From: Pseudomonadota bacterium
Lineage (GTDB): Bacteria; Pseudomonadota; Gammaproteobacteria; Steroidobacterales; Steroidobacteraceae
DNA: 6,344 bases
NCBI GenBank assembly: GCA_021792815.1
Contig: JAJYTX010000180.1
Span: 1 to 6,344, forward strand
Reading direction: 5' to 3'
The notes under the pieces are model-generated. The model saw only the letters and a program-made list of their open reading frames with translations. It did not search any database and had not been told where the DNA came from. Shown piece after piece: positions 5,274 to 6,344 of this stretch (position 1 is its first letter; each line of letters begins with the position of its first letter). The position numbers and the translations under genes are program-made.

Positions 5274-5946
5274 GGGTGGTGTCGTCGGGGGTGGCCAGAT
5301 GCCCGAACTCTTGCAGAACCGCGAGGTACAGCTGACGCTTGAAGCCAACGATCAGCTCCGCCACCGAGGCCGCCGGTGCCCAGCGCCAAGTGAAAAACTC
5401 CGGATGCGCGGTTGCCAGGTTAATCTCGCTGTCCTGACCGAGAAAGCGCATGGCGAACCATTTCTGTTGCTGGCCACGCCAGCGTCCGCCCCAGACCTTG
5501 CCCACCAGATGTGCCGGCAATTCGTAGCGCATCCAACTGTAGCTTTCCGCGATCACCGTGGCCTTGTCGGTGCCGATCTCTTCGCGCAACTCCCGCAGCG
5601 CGGCGTCCAATGGCGCCTCGCCCGGCTCGATCCCGCCCTGTGGCATCTGCCAACCATCCTGCGCACGATCGAGGCGGCGGGCGACGAAGACCTCGCCGCG
5701 GTCGTTGAACAGCGCGATGCCGACCGCCGGGCGATAGGGGCCGGCAGGATCGGGCTCCAAGCTGACCTTGACCTCTGACGCCGCCAGCACGGCTTGGCGC
5801 AATGCCAGCCGTCTTCCCGCGATGCTCAGCAATTGCGCGCGAAGGACGTCGGGATCGACGCGATCCGCCGTCATGACGAGGCGGACCAGCGGGTCGGCAA
5901 GCAATTGCTCGATCGGATCGCCCAGCGTCACTGCGTCGTTGGCCAT
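5248..5946 (-). CDS. rppH: RppH-like Nudix hydrolase (RNA pyrophosphohydrolase) with N-terminal extension
   Basis: RppH removes pyrophosphate from the 5' end of mRNAs, opening them to RNase E decay; relatives hydrolyse dinucleoside polyphosphates. This 232-residue protein carries the complete Nudix box GGIEPGEAPLDAALRELREE at 104-123, completed by IGT (124-126), with all metal-binding glutamates. Family-typical segments follow: GGRWRGQQQKWFAMRF (153-168), HPEFFTWRWA (181-190) and a C-terminal helix. The catalytic domain starts at PYRPAVGIALF (70-80). About 68 residues precede it, where typical RppH proteins (about 160-180 residues) have almost none; the extension contains DPLVRLVMTADRVDPDVL and looks helical. 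No start codon exists near residue 68, so the extension appears genuine. ATG 5946 is the first codon after the riboswitch. The substrate is assigned by family only; an ApnA hydrolase is the main alternative. Confidence 0.9.
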   Translation of the reverse strand: MANDAVTLGDPIEQLLADPLVRLVMTADRVDPDVLRAQLLSIAGRRLALRQAVLAASEVKVSLEPDPAGPYRPAVGIALFNDRGEVFVARRLDRAQDGWQMPQGGIEPGEAPLDAALRELREEIGTDKATVIAESYSWMRYELPAHLVGKVWGGRWRGQQQKWFAMRFLGQDSEINLATAHPEFFTWRWAPAASVAELIVGFKRQLYLAVLQEFGHLATPDDTTHDAAGSPS

Positions 5947-5948
5947 CG

Positions 5949-5993
5949 CCCTGCCCCCCGGGCGCGCAGGCGCGCCCGCTCATGGTGACAGGG
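5949..5993 (-). promoter_or_regulatory. Possible anti-Shine-Dalgarno expression platform for the Nudix gene
   Basis: CCCUGUC (5993-5987), whose CCC belongs to the aptamer pseudoknot, can pair with GGCAGGG (5955-5949) directly before ATG 5946. Between them is a perfect 8-bp hairpin CGGGCGCG/CGCGCCCG with a CCUG loop (5978-5959), which brings the two strands together. Without fluoride this would hide the purine-rich ribosome-binding region GGGGGGCAGGG; with fluoride the pseudoknot keeps CCCC and frees it. No U-run exists here, so control is probably translational. Inferred from base pairing by eye. Confidence 0.55.
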
Positions 5994-6034
5994 GTCATCA
6001 GCCGAACGGCGGTTATACGGGGAACCCCATCCCC
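5987..6034 (-). promoter_or_regulatory. Fluoride riboswitch aptamer (crcB motif), copy 2
   Basis: The RNA begins GGGGAUGGGGUUCCCC, then AUAACCGCC-GUUC-GGC, and ends GGCUGAUGACCCCUGUC. It has the first stem GGGG/CCCC, the loop strand GGGGUU that pairs with the late GACCCC as a pseudoknot, the conserved AAC, a second stem GCC/GGC and GCUGAUG. Compared with copy 1, changes are confined to the variable linker and the second-stem loop, as expected for a structured RNA under selection or a recent duplication. It ends about 40 bases before the start codon of the RppH-like gene on the same strand. Confidence 0.9.
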
Positions 6035-6049
6035 TTTCGTCAGTTCCAG

Positions 6050-6079
6050 ATGCTATCGCCTCCGTTCCGCAATCGTCAA
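6050..6079 (-). promoter_or_regulatory. Promoter of the Nudix gene
   Basis: TTGACG (6079-6074), an 18-base spacer and TAGCAT (6055-6050) fit a sigma-70-type alphaproteobacterial promoter; TTGACG is close to consensus and TAGCAT matches four of six. Transcription would start near 6043, about ten bases before the fluoride aptamer, so the whole riboswitch would be at the 5' end of the mRNA. Confidence 0.6.
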
Positions 6080-6147
6080 GCGTCGTGCGACCGGCCGAGC
6101 GACTAGCACCGTCATAGGGCCCGCCCGGATCCCCGCGACGGGTGCGA

Positions 6148-6344
6148 TCACGGCCGGGATGGAGCCGCCGCTGGTTCCGATCGTCCCACCGCGCGCCGGG
6201 CCGGATGCACCCCGCGCATCCCGGGGCACCGCAGCGACGCCTCGACCAGCCGGACCGCCAATTCCGACAGGTTGAAGGGGGGATGGGTGCGCGCAGCCTC
6301 CTCGGCGGTCGCGAACACCCGCAGCGCCTCGAACGGCGACAAAA
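6148..6344 (-). CDS. C-terminal end of an unidentified protein (runs off window)
   Basis: The last ~65 codons of a minus-strand gene whose start lies beyond the window. The visible part reads SPFEALRVFATAEEAARTH, then NLSELAVRLVEASLRCPGMR, ending in an Ala/Arg/Pro-rich tail with a TGA at 6148. Third positions are almost all G or C, which supports real coding. A TTG at 6342 could serve as a start but the frame stays open to the edge, so I treat it as partial. I do not recognise the family. About 70 bases separate its stop from the Nudix promoter, with no clear intrinsic terminator. Confidence 0.55.
   Translation of the reverse strand, partial: LSPFEALRVFATAEEAARTHPPFNLSELAVRLVEASLRCPGMRGVHPARRAVGRSEPAAAPSRP

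Noticed and set aside
4932..6034. Reading the two similar ~48-base sequences as a mobile-element direct repeat
   Set aside because: The conserved positions match the fluoride aptamer fold and the differences fall in its variable loop and linker, each copy lies just upstream of a gene on the same strand, so a structured RNA explains them better.
1..6344. CRISPR array, tRNA, rRNA or insertion-sequence transposase
   Set aside because: No regularly spaced repeats, tRNA cloverleaf, rRNA signature or transposase motif was found.

Overview
The window looks like a chromosomal segment of a high-GC alphaproteobacterium. An acid-tolerant Acetobacteraceae-type organism is my best guess, from the strong G/C third-position bias, the alphaproteobacterial style of the RppH-like Nudix protein and the phasin-like protein; this is inference, not proof. 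Every gene I can support lies on the minus strand, so transcription runs from high to low coordinates.

Layout in the direction of transcription. (1) 6344-6148: the C-terminal end of an unidentified gene. (2) 6079-5987: a promoter-like sequence, then an RNA with all the hallmarks of a fluoride riboswitch (crcB motif), then an RppH-like Nudix hydrolase with an unusual ~68-residue N-terminal extension (5946-5248) and a possible 52-residue ORF overlapping its end (5273-5115). (3) 5070-4889: a second promoter-like sequence and a second fluoride riboswitch, followed by a possible intrinsic terminator. (4) 4743-473: a tightly packed four-gene operon made of an uncharacterised protein, a bacterial dynamin-like GTPase, a small phasin-like protein and a cyclopropane-fatty-acyl-phospholipid synthase. 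(5) 472-266: a gene-free stretch with a hairpin and a pair of 20-bp direct repeats. (6) 265-1: the start of a gene of a widespread uncharacterised family, running off the window.

The main point is the regulation. Two fluoride aptamers lie about 1 kb apart and neither is followed by a recognisable fluoride exporter (CrcB/Fluc or CLC-F). One precedes an operon whose members act on or bind membranes and hydrophobic surfaces (dynamin-like GTPase, phasin-like, CFA synthase). The other precedes an RNA pyrophosphohydrolase-like enzyme. The two appear to use different expression platforms: a terminator for the operon, and Shine-Dalgarno sequestration for the Nudix gene. I infer a fluoride- or acid-stress response that adjusts membranes and RNA turnover; cyclopropanation is a known acid-resistance modification and HF enters cells as the protonated acid. 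A second oddity is a perfect 20-bp inverted repeat inside the GTPase gene.
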